Positions 34,284-43,964 of a stretch of DNA of 64,000 nucleotides are shown piece by piece. The position numbers were made by a program, and so were the translations under genes. Every line of letters starts with the position of its first letter. The stretch's first letter is position 1. Source of the DNA: CAVUCH01 sp963763095 (GTDB lineage Bacteria; Acidobacteriota; Vicinamibacteria; Vicinamibacterales; JAENWD01). The stretch is from positions 1 through 64,000 of the forward strand of contig CAVXNR010000009.1 in the NCBI GenBank assembly GCA_963763095.1, written 5' to 3'. Under the pieces are notes generated by a model. The model searched no databases and was not told where the DNA came from. It worked only from the letters and a program-made list of their open reading frames with translations.

Positions 34284-35438
34284 GTGTCGTCAGAGCCCCG
34301 ACAAGAGCAGAAATCGAAGCCCGCTGGTTCCTCCACGACAGTTCACCTTCGCATCGACGACATGGGCGAATCGCGGGCGGTCGGCGACGCCGCGGAGTTC
34401 TATCTCGTCGCGATCGAGGGGCGCCACACCGGCCGATGGATTCAGCTTGGGGCAGCTCCGGTGACCGCGGGCCGCGATCCTCAGCTGGAGATCGTCCTTG
34501 CCGACAGTGATGTTTCGCGGCGGCACATGTTCGCGACCGTCGTAAACGGCGGCGTCGTGATCGAAGATCTCCAGTCGACCAACGGGACGTTCGTCGACGG
34601 ACGCCGCATCGTCAGGAGAGCCGCGCTTCCAACCGGTAGCGTACTGCGCGTCGGCGAGCACGTCTTCCGCTGTGAACTGTGCAGTCATCGCGAGATGACG
34701 CAGGCGGTGCAGGAACAGCGGGATCTCCAACGAGCCGTCAACTACGTACAGTCCCTGCTGGCCGCGCCCATATCTGCCGGCCCGATCCACACCGAGTGGA
34801 TGTTCCGGCCCTCAGCCCGGCTTGGCGGCGACGCGTTCGGCTACGAGCATTTGGATGCGCGCACGTTTGTGCTTTACCTGTTCGATGTGTGTGGGCACGG
34901 CGTCAGCGCGGCCATGCACTCCGTATCCGTGCTCAACGTGCTGCGGCAGCACGCGCTACCATCCACCGATTTCAGAAACCCCGTCGAGGTACTCTCGGGT
35001 CTGAACGCAATGTTTCAGATGGATCGGTGCGCCGATCAGTACTTCACCCTGTGGTACGGGGTGTATGACTCGATCACTCGGACGCTGACCTATGCCACCG
35101 CCGGACACCATCCCGCCTACCTGGTTCCTCCCGATCGAGGCGGCGCCCTGCCCCTCAAGACATCCGGGTTGATCATCGGCGCCGTCGTCGAGCCGCCGTT
35201 CAGCGCCGCGCAGGTCGACGTGCCCGCCGGGGCCAGGCTGTACGTGTTCAGCGACGGTATCTTCGAGATCGAGGCCGAGGACCGCCCGTGGGGTCTCGAT
35301 GATTTCGTCGAGCTCGTAGGGGGGCCCATCGTCGCCGGCGCCAGCGAGTGCGAACGACTGTACGGCGCGGCCAAGGCCGCGTGTCGTCTGGGTCACTTCG
35401 AAGACGACGTCTCCCTGCTGGTTGTTACATTCCCGTAA
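34284..35438 (+). CDS. FHA-domain PP2C-type phosphatase (RsbU/SpoIIE-like)
   Basis: 384 residues. The FHA domain (about 40-130) has TAGRDP, SDVSRRH and LQSTNGTFVDG, which bind phospho-threonine. The SpoIIE/RsbU phosphatase domain (170-384) has MFRPSARLGGDAFGYEHLD, LYLFDVCGHGVSAAMHS and YVFSDGIFEI with metal-binding Asp residues. It should dephosphorylate the STAS antagonist encoded 52 bp downstream and so release a sigma factor. GTG 34284 is preferred; an ATG at 34362 would also keep the whole FHA domain. The FHA domain suggests control by a Ser/Thr kinase, and one is encoded next door. Confidence 0.88.
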   Translation: MSSEPRQEQKSKPAGSSTTVHLRIDDMGESRAVGDAAEFYLVAIEGRHTGRWIQLGAAPVTAGRDPQLEIVLADSDVSRRHMFATVVNGGVVIEDLQSTNGTFVDGRRIVRRAALPTGSVLRVGEHVFRCELCSHREMTQAVQEQRDLQRAVNYVQSLLAAPISAGPIHTEWMFRPSARLGGDAFGYEHLDARTFVLYLFDVCGHGVSAAMHSVSVLNVLRQHALPSTDFRNPVEVLSGLNAMFQMDRCADQYFTLWYGVYDSITRTLTYATAGHHPAYLVPPDRGGALPLKTSGLIIGAVVEPPFSAAQVDVPAGARLYVFSDGIFEIEAEDRPWGLDDFVELVGGPIVAGASECERLYGAAKAACRLGHFEDDVSLLVVTFP

Positions 35439-35490
35439 CACCGGAGGCATATGCTTTCGCGAGCATGACCACCGTGGGAGGACCGTGGAC

Positions 35491-35832
35491 GTGAACATGG
35501 CGATTGCAGGGCTGGACAATGGCGTGACGAAGATTACGCTGTCAGGCCGGCTCGACACTCCGGGCGTCGACCGGATCGAGGCTCGTCTCATCGCGACCGT
35601 CGTTCCGAACAACAGGAGCGCGATCATCGACGTGTCGGGCGTAGACTTCATCACGTCGATGGGAATCCGGATGTTGATCACGGTGGCGCGCAGCCTCGCG
35701 CTCCGTCAGGCCAAGGTCGCGCTCTACGGCGCGCAGTCGATCGTGAACGAGGTGTTCGAGCGCGTTGCCTTGCCCGAGATCATTCCCGTCGTCGACAACG
35801 AAGCAGACGCGATCAGCGCAGTATTGTGCTGA
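35491..35832 (+). CDS. Anti-sigma factor antagonist (STAS domain)
   Basis: A 113-residue SpoIIAA/RsbV-like protein. The phosphorylation site is the Ser in VDFITSMGIRML. The unphosphorylated form would bind the RsbW-like kinase and free its sigma factor. A GGGAGGA at 35476-35482 gives 8-bp spacing to GTG 35491, so this start is chosen over in-frame GTG 35485 and ATG 35497. Its stop overlaps the GTG of the next gene, so translation is coupled. Confidence 0.88.
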   Translation: MNMAIAGLDNGVTKITLSGRLDTPGVDRIEARLIATVVPNNRSAIIDVSGVDFITSMGIRMLITVARSLALRQAKVALYGAQSIVNEVFERVALPEIIPVVDNEADAISAVLC

Positions 35833-36296
35833 GCCGGCATCGTGTGCCTCTCCGGGTCGCGCGCATGCAGATCGGCCACGTGGCAACCTTTTCCGGCACG
35901 CGCGCGGGGTTCGGTCGTGCGTTCGCGGACTTTCGCCGGACGCTCGACCAACGTGAGCTGCCGCAGAAAGCCCGCTGCGAGTGCGAGCTCGTGTTCGAAG
36001 AGGTCGTCACCAACATCCTCCGACATGCGTACCGCGATGATCGGGAGCACGACATCACGGTGTCGATTGATTTTCCCGATTCGGCAATCGTCATGCAATT
36101 CGAGGACGACGGCGTACCCTTCGATCCCTCGAAACACCGGCCTGCCACACCGAGCGGATCGATCCTCGACGTACAGATCGGCGGCCGAGGATTGACGTTG
36201 CTGCACGCGGCAGCCAGTCGCCTCGAATACACTCGGACGGCAGATCACCGCAACCGTCTCACGGTGACGGTCGGCACGGGTAGTCAGACCGGCTAG
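35826..36296 (+). CDS. RsbW-like anti-sigma factor / serine kinase
   Basis: A 156-residue GHKL ATPase. The N-box is VFEEVVTNILRHAY, the G1 box FEDDGVPFDP, and the G2 region GGRGLTLLHAAASRLEYTRT. It should phosphorylate the STAS protein and hold a sigma factor. The start is GTG 35826, overlapping the STAS stop. No sigma factor gene lies in the operon; the ECF factor upstream is of a type not usually held by RsbW, so the target is open. Confidence 0.85.
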   Translation: MLSRHRVPLRVARMQIGHVATFSGTRAGFGRAFADFRRTLDQRELPQKARCECELVFEEVVTNILRHAYRDDREHDITVSIDFPDSAIVMQFEDDGVPFDPSKHRPATPSGSILDVQIGGRGLTLLHAAASRLEYTRTADHRNRLTVTVGTGSQTG

Positions 36297-36307
36297 CCGG
36301 CAGTATT

Positions 36308-36330
36308 CGATCCTGCGATCAACAGGATCG
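36308..36330 (+). terminator. Hairpin after the partner-switching operon
   Basis: CGATCCTG (36308-36315), 7-base loop, CAGGATCG (36323-36330): a perfect 8-bp stem 12 bp after the rsbW-like stop. There is no T-run, so confidence is moderate. Confidence 0.5.
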
Positions 36331-36659
36331 TCGCGCCACCTCCTCTAGAGGGCGGTCGTATCGCCGTCATCCAGAGTGCCCTCCCCGTTCTCTGGTACGC
36401 CAGTGTTCGCGGACGATCCCTGGTACCGGAGCTCGCCCTCTTCTCGCCGCGCGTTTAAGGTCCCGGCACTCCAGGGGCTTATGCAACGGTTCGCGTAACT
36501 CTCCGGTTAGTGACGCAGTCGGCCGGTCGAGACTGGTCGTCGGAGTGGATCTACCGGTTCCGCACCGGCGGGTGACGTTCGCCGTTCATCAGCGGTTCAT
36601 CAATCCGTCGGTAACCTGCCGGTGCTCGCCCGTCGAGGCTCGCCATCTTTCGCTGTCGC
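36331..36659. other. Intergenic region upstream of the TonB receptor
   Basis: About 330 bp with no plausible coding frame. It should carry the receptor promoter. Direct CGGTT-type repeats occur between 36487 and 36560 without a clear pattern. Confidence 0.35.
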
Positions 36660-39181
36660 TTGGTGTCAACGGTGAACATGGTTCTCGCCACGGTCTGCGT
36701 CTGCACTCTGAGTGTCCTCCCGGCCGCGCCCGCGAGACACCTGACGCCGCGCTCACTCGAGTGGATCGAGGGCGCCGCGCAGTCTCCGCCTGCTCAGCCG
36801 CCATCTTCGGACTCCGGCCGTGTCGTCGTGACGATCGCGCTGGAAGGCGTGCGCGTTCCTGCGGTGTTGGCGTCACTGCGCAGCGTGGACCGTAGTGTCG
36901 TCGTCGGCCAATCGACGAGCGATGCGATCGGACAAGTCGCGTTCCCCGACGTGCGGCCCGGTCGTTACCTCGTTCGCGCCGTCCGCGAGGGGTTTGCGGA
37001 CGCGGAGTCGGCGCCATTCACTGTTGATGCCGGTGAAACAGAGCAAGTGCTCGTCGAGATGCGGCTGACGTTCGTGCGCGAGAGTGTAGAGGTGGTCGTC
37101 CCGGCGAACTCGCCGACCGAAAGCCTGCAACCGGTTGCCGTCAGCGACGTGCTGACCGGCGCCAAGATGGATATCCAACCGCTCGCGGGCGACGATTTCC
37201 AGTCGCTCATGACGATGTTGCCGGGCATCGTTCGCGACCCGCAGGGGCGGCTCCGCATCAAGGGCGGGTCGCCGACTTCCGGCGCGCTTCAGATCAGCAG
37301 TGCCAGCCTCAACGACCCGTCCACTGGCGACTTCGATCTCGAGTTGCCGAGTGGGGCCGTCGAGTCGGTGGAGGTGTTGTCGAACCCGTTTGCGGCGGAG
37401 TACAGGCCGGTTCTCGACAAGCGTCACACAGGTGCGCACGAAGCGAGGCACCAACGACTGGATCGTCAAGCCAGACAATCTCATACCTGGCTTCGGCAAG
37501 GGCTTCGCGTTCGTCAACAAATTAGAGCCGCGGCTATCGATCTCGGGTCCGCTCAAGCGGGACCGATTGCTGTTCGGCCAGTATTTCCAATACCGGTACG
37601 TTCGCACGCCGGTGAAGAGCCTGCCCGGCGATCCGCAGCTGGGACTCGACAGCTTCGACTCGTTCACGCGGCTCGACGCAGTGCTGTCGTCGCGTCACGC
37701 GCTCACTGGCGGCGTGATCTATTTTCCGCGCAAGATCACGAACGCGACGATGGCGACGTTCCGTCCAGAGGAGACGACGCCGAAGTTCACGCAGTCCGGA
37801 TTCTCTGCCGGTGCCGCCGACCGGCTGATCGTGTCCGCGCATGCATTCCTCGAGTCGACGGTCGCAGGCCGGTTCTTCGAGGTGGATGAGAAGACCAAGG
37901 GTCAGCTGCCCATGGTGTATGCGCCACAGACCCAGAGCGGCAACTTCTTCAGTCGTCAGGAGCGAAACGTCAAGAGCGTTCAGTTCGTCGAGGCGCTGAC
38001 CTACTCGAAGGACAAGTGGGCAGGCGATCATCTGTTCAAAGTCGGCATCGACTTCCAGCATTCGCGCTTCGACGGCGACAGCTACAGCCAACAGGTCGAC
38101 GTCGTCCGCCTCGACGGCTCACTGGCCGAGAGGACGACATTTTCGCCGCTGCTGGCGCATCCCGATGTCACCGGCACCGAGTTCGCGGCGTTTGGCCAGG
38201 ATCGGTGGCGGGTCAACGATCGGCTGATGTTCGAGCTGGGATTCCGAATCGACAACGACGACATCGTCGATCGTGCCAACTTCTCGCCACGCGTGGGCAT
38301 GTCCTTCAGCGTCCTTCCGGAGGGCCGGGGGATTCTGCGCGGCGGGTTTGGCAAGTTCGCGGAGCGAACCCCGCTGACGATCGGCGCCTTTACCCAGTAT
38401 GAAGCGCAGACGGTCCGTCGTTTCGCCGCTGATGGCCAGCCGCTGAGCGCTCCGGTCACCTTCGCGCACGTCGTCGAGGGACCGCTGAAGACGCCGGAAG
38501 GCATCGTGCAGACGGTGGCCTGGGACCAGCGGTTTGGTCGGCGCCTCTTCTTCAAGGCCGCCTACCTCCATCGCAACGGCGTCGCACGCCAACATCGTCG
38601 AACGCGACGCGAACCGCGGCCTGCTCACGCTGTCGTCCAGCGGCGAATCGAAGTACTGGGAGGTGGAGACCACCGGCCGATACCTGGCGAGCGAGCACCG
38701 CGACTTGACCGTCTCGTACGTCAGGTCTCACAGCACAAGGGATCTGAACGACTACGACCAGTTCTTCGGCAACTTCAGGAACCCGATCATCCGGTCGAAC
38801 GAGGATGGCCTGAGCTCGACCGACGTGCCCAACCGGTTGATCGTGCGCGGCAACATCGGCCTGCCCGGCCGGTGGGTGTTTGTGCCGCTCTACGAATGGC
38901 GCACGGGCTTTCCCTGGTCGGCGGTCAACGAGTTCCAGGACTTCGTCGGGGAACGCAATCAATCCGGGCGATTGCCCTCCGTGTCGTCGCTCGACTTCAC
39001 GCTCGCGCGGCCGTGGCACTTCCGGAAGTACCACTTCACGGCAGGCATCAAGATCTACAACGTCTTCGACTCCGGCAACGAGCGCGACGTGCAGACCAAC
39101 ATCACTGCGCCCGACTACGGCCGGTTCTACAATCCGATCCAACGCTCGATCGGATTCGTGGTGGGCGCCACGCCCCCCTGA
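36660..39181 (+). pseudogene. TonB-dependent receptor (carboxypeptidase-regulatory type), two frameshifts
   Basis: An outer-membrane receptor of about 835 residues in three frames. Segment 1 (36660-37403) holds a signal-like N-terminus, a carboxypeptidase-regulatory-like beta domain (VTIALEGVRVPAVLASLRSV ... GRYLVRAVREGF) and the plug (LMTMLPGIVRDPQGRLRIKGG). Segment 2 (37405-38580) and segment 3 (38582-39181) are the beta-barrel, ending in FVVGATPP. One extra base at 37404 (after FAAEY) and one at 38581 (after LHRNG) break the frame; removing both joins the segments perfectly. This is either a recent pseudogene or an assembly error. The start may be ATG 36678 or an upstream TTG/GTG. Confidence 0.85.
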
Positions 39182-39297
39182 CTCCGGCGAGCCTGCGATG
39201 CTGGGCGTCGACGTGCCGGAAGTGGCTGAGGATGAACGCGTCCGAACGCCGGGGCGATCGTCGGCAGTAGAATCGACCACTGAATCATCGACGAGCC

Positions 39298-39993
39298 ATG
39301 CGAGTGCTGCTGGTTGAAGATGAAGCGCACGCCGCGCAGATGCTGGCTAAAGGCCTGCGCGAACAGGCGTACGCGGTCGACATCTCTCGAGATGGGCACG
39401 ACGCCTTGTATCAGGCGAGCATCACGGACTACGACGCCGTCATTCTCGACGTGATGCTCCCCGGCCTCGACGGGCTCGGGGTCTGCGAGGAGCTGCGGCG
39501 TCAAGGCTCCCGTGTCCCAGTGCTGATGCTGACGGCCAGGGACGCGATCGACGCCCGGATCGCGGGCCTCGACAGCGGCGCGGACGACTACCTGGTCAAG
39601 CCGTTCGACTTCGGCGAGCTCCTGGCCCGGTTGCGGGCCGTGATCCGCCGAGGCCAGCTGCCCCTCACACCGGCCGAACTCACAGTCGGACACCTGAGAA
39701 TCCACCTCCGGTCGAGGCAGGCCTACCGTCACGGGGAGCCGATCCGGCTGACGTCCCGGGAATTCGCCTTGCTGGAGTACCTCGTCGTGCACGCCGGACA
39801 AGTCGTGGGACGCGCGGCGATCGCGGAGCACGTGTGGGATGCGCCGTTCGAATCGATGTCGAACGTCATCGACGTCTTGATCCAGCGCGTCCGCCGCAAG
39901 ATCGACAACCCAGGCCACCCTTCGCTGATCACGACACGGCGTGGCGAAGGCTACATGTTGGCGGCCGTCCTGGCCGGGGACACGTCTTCATGA
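39298..39993 (+). CDS. OmpR-family response regulator (CusR/CopR-like)
   Basis: 231 residues: receiver with Asp8, phospho-acceptor Asp51 in VILDVMLPG and Lys in LVKPFDFGEL, then a winged helix (LTSREFALLEYLVVHAGQVVGRAAIAEHVWD; FESMSNVIDVLIQRVRRKID). Sequence style and gene order match heavy-metal-type regulators. The kinase gene overlaps its stop codon (ATGA). It probably controls the downstream efflux genes. Confidence 0.92.
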   Translation: MRVLLVEDEAHAAQMLAKGLREQAYAVDISRDGHDALYQASITDYDAVILDVMLPGLDGLGVCEELRRQGSRVPVLMLTARDAIDARIAGLDSGADDYLVKPFDFGELLARLRAVIRRGQLPLTPAELTVGHLRIHLRSRQAYRHGEPIRLTSREFALLEYLVVHAGQVVGRAAIAEHVWDAPFESMSNVIDVLIQRVRRKIDNPGHPSLITTRRGEGYMLAAVLAGDTSS

Positions 39994-41390
39994 TCTGGTC
40001 AATTCGCACACGACTCACGGCCTGGTATCTGGGGGTGGTTGTCGTTGTCCTCGTGAGCGGGGCCATCACTGCCGCGAGCGTGCAGCGGCACCGTGGGATC
40101 GACCGTCTGGACGAAGACCTCGAGCGCACGATGGCCACGCTGGTCGCGGTCATGCGCAACGAGTTCGGTGAGGGCATGACCTTGGCAGGCGCGACATCCG
40201 AGGCGAGCCAGGAAGTCGTGGCGCCCGGCCGGACCCTGGTCGTCATCGCCGCGAGCGGGCAGCCTCTTGCCTGGGGCCTTCCCTTGTCGACGCCCACCAC
40301 CTCTGTGTTGGCGTCGGCGGCGGACCGCCAAACGGTTGCCACGAGCGCGGGCGCGATGCGCGTGCTTCGGCGGACCGTCGACGATGGTCCCGGACGCCAG
40401 TTCACCGCTCTCGTCGTGGCCCCGCTGCGGGAGATCGAGTTCCAGCAGACGGAGATGGTGCGGGCGATGTCCATCGGCGTCGTGTGCGCCTTGCTCATCG
40501 CTGGCGCGGGCGGATGGCTCATCGGCCGGAAGACGCTCGCCCCGTTGGCCACCATGGCCCGGCAAGCGCAGCACGTCGACGCCAGCGACCCACGTGGGCG
40601 TATCGTCGTGCCGCACGCTGACGCGGAGATCGGCCAGCTCGCGGCGGCCTTCAACGGTCTCTTGGACCGCTTGACATCGTCGCTCGATCATCAACGCCAG
40701 TTCATGGCGGACGCGTCGCACGAACTCCGCACCCCGGTGTCGGTCATCCGCACGACGGCGCAGGTCACGTTGAGTCAGGGCGAACGCTCCACCGCCGAGT
40801 ACCGGGAGTCGTTTGCGATTGTCGCCGAGCAGACGGCGCGCCTGTCGCGGCTGGTGGACGACATGTTCCTGCTCTCGCGCGCCGAGGCGAACGGCGTGTT
40901 CCTGCGGGCGGAGTTCGTCGAGCTCGACGAGATCGTCGCCGAGAGCGTCCGCGCTTTGCGCGTCCTGGCGCAGCAGCGTGGTGTGACTGTCACCCTTGGG
41001 GGTTCCCAAGAAGTGGGACTCACCGGAGACGCCGCCCTGCTGCACCGATTGGTGACCAACCTGTTGGACAATGCGATCAGACACGCAGCCGTGGGTGGTG
41101 GCGTCGCTGCGGACGTCCACCACGTCGACGGCTACACCGTGCTCCGCATCACGAACGACGGTCCGGCCATCGCGCCCGCGGATCGCGGACGGATCTTCGA
41201 ACGATTTGTTAGGGGCGGGCAGTCCGATGGCGCGGGGCTCGGGCTTCCTATCGCGCGCTGGATCGCCGCCGCCCACCACGGGTGCGTGGAGCTCGAATCG
41301 AGCGAGGAACACCGAACGACGTTCTCCGTCAGACTGCCGATCGACCCCCACTCGGCTCGACCCGACACTCCGCCAGGAGCCTGGCGCTGA
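39990..41390 (+). CDS. Sensor histidine kinase of the efflux-linked two-component system
   Basis: 466 residues: a transmembrane helix near 10-32, a periplasmic domain, a second helix near 155-180, HAMP (GRKTLAPLATMARQAQHVDASD), the H-box ASHELRTPVSVIR near residue 242, N-box LVTNLLDNAIRHAA, and G-boxes NDGPAI and GAGLGLPIARWIAAAHHG. ATG 39990 overlaps the regulator stop by four bases, so the two are translated together. The periplasmic domain would sense the exported compound or metal; no metal-binding cluster of His or Met is obvious. Confidence 0.9.
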   Translation: MIWSIRTRLTAWYLGVVVVVLVSGAITAASVQRHRGIDRLDEDLERTMATLVAVMRNEFGEGMTLAGATSEASQEVVAPGRTLVVIAASGQPLAWGLPLSTPTTSVLASAADRQTVATSAGAMRVLRRTVDDGPGRQFTALVVAPLREIEFQQTEMVRAMSIGVVCALLIAGAGGWLIGRKTLAPLATMARQAQHVDASDPRGRIVVPHADAEIGQLAAAFNGLLDRLTSSLDHQRQFMADASHELRTPVSVIRTTAQVTLSQGERSTAEYRESFAIVAEQTARLSRLVDDMFLLSRAEANGVFLRAEFVELDEIVAESVRALRVLAQQRGVTVTLGGSQEVGLTGDAALLHRLVTNLLDNAIRHAAVGGGVAADVHHVDGYTVLRITNDGPAIAPADRGRIFERFVRGGQSDGAGLGLPIARWIAAAHHGCVELESSEEHRTTFSVRLPIDPHSARPDTPPGAWR

Positions 41391-41593
41391 GGCACGGACG
41401 TCTTCCGCTGCCGGCACGATCTCGAACGTCATCGTTCGTTCATCTCCCGGTCCCGATGATGGCGGACCAGCACCGGCGAGGGTCGAGCCGCGCTCGCGGG
41501 AATGAACAACTGCCGGCGTCGGAAGGCGCGAAGTGAGCGCCGGTGCCGGCGTCGGGCTCGTGGGACGTGGCGGCCTGGCGACGTGAGGGCGTG

Positions 41594-42859
41594 ATGCTGG
41601 TGGAGAGGACGCGGCGGCGCAGGGTGGCTGGATTCTGGGCGGCTCTCGTGTGTTGTGCCGTGGCACCGGCTACGGCCCAGACAACATCAACACCGGCGCC
41701 CGCGAACGTCGAACAGCCTTTGACCTTCCAGGCCGCCATGGCACTGGCCGCCGCCAACAACCTCGACGTGGGTGCGGTGCGGCATTCCCGCGCCATTCGC
41801 CAGGCCGAGGTCCGCGCGGCAGGACAGTGGGCGAACCCCGAGTTCTCGTCCGAGGTCACACGGGACACGCCGCACGCGGATCTTGCGATCGGGATGCCGC
41901 TGGATATTGGCGGCGTGCGTTCCCGGCGGATCGCGGTTGCAACGGAGGCGCTCGCCATGGCCGACATCGACGAGGCCGCCGCCTTGAAGGACGTGCGCCG
42001 CAGGTTGCGCGTGGCGTTCTACGGCGTGCTGGCGGCGGACGAACAAGTGGCCCTGGCGGACGGCGCGCTGACAGTGGCGGAACGGGTCAAAGAAGTGGCG
42101 CAGGCGCGGTTCGAAGAAGGCGCCGCCCCACAGTTGGACGTCATGGCAGCCGATCTCGGCACCGTGCGGGCACGAGTCGATCTCGATCTCGCGCGTTCCT
42201 CCCGGCGCGCATCGCGAGCCGATCTCAACGCCCTGCTCAATCGCCCGTCCGGCATGACGGTCACGCTCGTCGGCGCAGCCGCCGACGTTCCGCCGCTGCC
42301 GACGTTGGACGCGGCGACGGCCGCGGCGTTGCGGTCGAACGTCGATCTCCGCGCCATCGACCGCGAGATTGCCGTCGAAGCCCGTCGTCTCGACGTGCTG
42401 AAGGCCGAGCGCGTGCCGACGCCGACCTTCACCTTCGGCACCGCGCTGGACGCGCCCGGCGAATTCGACGTGGGCCCGCATGCCGGCGTCAGCCTGACCA
42501 TCCCACTCTTCTCGCGGAACCAGGGCGAGATTGCCGGCTCGCTGGCTCGCACCGACACCGCGCAGACCAGGCGAGACGCGCTCAGGCGCCAGGTCGAGGC
42601 CGAAGTGTACGCGGCCATCGAACGAGTCACGGCGCAGCGTGCGCAGGTGGAGGCGTTTCGTACCGAACTCGTGCCGACCGCCACAAGAATCGAAGAACTG
42701 GCCGAAGAGAGCTACCGGCTCGGGCGTGACCCGATCCTGATGGCGCTGGCGGCGCAGCGCAGCCTCAAGGACCTGCGCTCTGAATACGTGCAGGCCCTGC
42801 TGGCACTCCAGACGGCGATCGCAGACTTGGAGGACAGCCTTGGTGCACCGATCGAGTAG
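41594..42859 (+). CDS. TolC/CzcC-family outer-membrane efflux protein
   Basis: 421 residues with a signal peptide (MLVERTRRRRVAGFWAALVC, then AVAPATAQ). The two tandem halves have long alpha-helical hairpins (ALAAANNLDVGAVRHSRAIRQAEV, and VEAFRTELVPTATRIEELAEESYRLG), as in the trimeric channel of tripartite pumps. It is shorter than E. coli TolC and CzcC-like in style. ATG 41594 gives the natural signal peptide. The adaptor gene overlaps its 3' end by up to 20 bp. Confidence 0.9.
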   Translation: MLVERTRRRRVAGFWAALVCCAVAPATAQTTSTPAPANVEQPLTFQAAMALAAANNLDVGAVRHSRAIRQAEVRAAGQWANPEFSSEVTRDTPHADLAIGMPLDIGGVRSRRIAVATEALAMADIDEAAALKDVRRRLRVAFYGVLAADEQVALADGALTVAERVKEVAQARFEEGAAPQLDVMAADLGTVRARVDLDLARSSRRASRADLNALLNRPSGMTVTLVGAAADVPPLPTLDAATAAALRSNVDLRAIDREIAVEARRLDVLKAERVPTPTFTFGTALDAPGEFDVGPHAGVSLTIPLFSRNQGEIAGSLARTDTAQTRRDALRRQVEAEVYAAIERVTAQRAQVEAFRTELVPTATRIEELAEESYRLGRDPILMALAAQRSLKDLRSEYVQALLALQTAIADLEDSLGAPIE

Positions 42860-43964
42860 GAGCGGCGCCCGGGCGGCAGGGTGGCTCGTGCTGGCCGCGG
42901 CGGCCGTCGCGTTGCCGCTGGCCTCCTGCAGCAAGAAGGTGAGCGAAGAAGAAATCGCCGCGGCCGAGGAGCCGACGATCGCCGCGGAGGTTGGTTCCGT
43001 GACTCGTCAGGACCTCGTCGAACCGCTCGTTGTCCGCGGTGCCGTTGTGGCGCTGCCCAACCAGGACGTGAAGATTGCCGCCCTCGTTGCCGGGCGCGTG
43101 GATCAGCTTCCGGTCGCCGAGGGTGACGCGGTCGCGGCCGGCCAGGTCCTCGCGGAGATCGACTCGCGCGCGTTCGTCGACCAGCGCCGCCAGGCGGTGG
43201 CCGGGGTGTCGCAGGCCAGGGCCGCCCTCGAGAATGCGCAACACAACCTCGAGCGGAACGAACGTCTTTTCTCGCGCGGGATCGCCGCCGGCAAGGAAGT
43301 CGAGGATGCCCGCGCCCAGCGTGCGGCCGCCGAGGCTGCCCTCGAGACGGCCAATGCGGCCCTCGAGACGGCCGAGCGCCAACTCTCACGCACCCACGTG
43401 ACGTCTCCCATCGCAGGCTTAGTGGTCAAACGGCTCGTCAGCGTTGGCGAGCAGGTTGACGGGACGGCCGCGCAGCCCATCGTGGAGGTCGCGAACCTCG
43501 ATCACGTCGAGGTCGCAGCCGCCGTGCCCGCCGAGTACCTCGGACGCGTCAAGGTGGCACAGCACGCCGAGGTGTCGACCGATGCCTACGCGGACCAGTC
43601 GTTCGACGGCGAGATCATCGCGATCGCGCCAGCGGTCGACGCTGCCACGAATACGGCACTCGCCAGGATCCGCCTCGCCAACCCCGGCCGCCTGCTCAAA
43701 GTCGGGATGTTCGCGCAGGCGCGTATCACCGTCGGTGAACGAAAGGGCGTCCTCACGGTGCCGCCGTCCGCCGTGGCAAAGGGCAAGGACGATTCGGCCG
43801 TCTACGTCCTATCGGGTGACGTCGCCACCCGGACGAAGGTCACGTTGGGGCTCGAAACGTCCGACGCGGTCGAGATCCTCTCTGGCGTTACCGAAGGTCA
43901 GCGTGTCCTGACCAGCGCAGTGCACGGCCTTGGCGAGCGGGCACGCCTCACGAAACCCCAATGA
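42840..43964 (+). CDS. RND efflux periplasmic adaptor, lipoprotein
   Basis: 374 residues. A lipobox (LPLASC, near residues 23-28) should anchor it in the inner membrane through lipid. Lipoyl halves flank a short coiled-coil hairpin (VSQARAALENAQHNLERNERLFSRGIAAGKEVEDARAQ, in blocks), followed by a beta-barrel (VPAEYLGRVKVAQHAEV) and a membrane-proximal domain. The frame opens with TTG 42840; GTG 42843 also works. Its last four bases overlap the start of the RND pump. Confidence 0.9.
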   Translation: MVHRSSRSGARAAGWLVLAAAAVALPLASCSKKVSEEEIAAAEEPTIAAEVGSVTRQDLVEPLVVRGAVVALPNQDVKIAALVAGRVDQLPVAEGDAVAAGQVLAEIDSRAFVDQRRQAVAGVSQARAALENAQHNLERNERLFSRGIAAGKEVEDARAQRAAAEAALETANAALETAERQLSRTHVTSPIAGLVVKRLVSVGEQVDGTAAQPIVEVANLDHVEVAAAVPAEYLGRVKVAQHAEVSTDAYADQSFDGEIIAIAPAVDAATNTALARIRLANPGRLLKVGMFAQARITVGERKGVLTVPPSAVAKGKDDSAVYVLSGDVATRTKVTLGLETSDAVEILSGVTEGQRVLTSAVHGLGERARLTKPQ

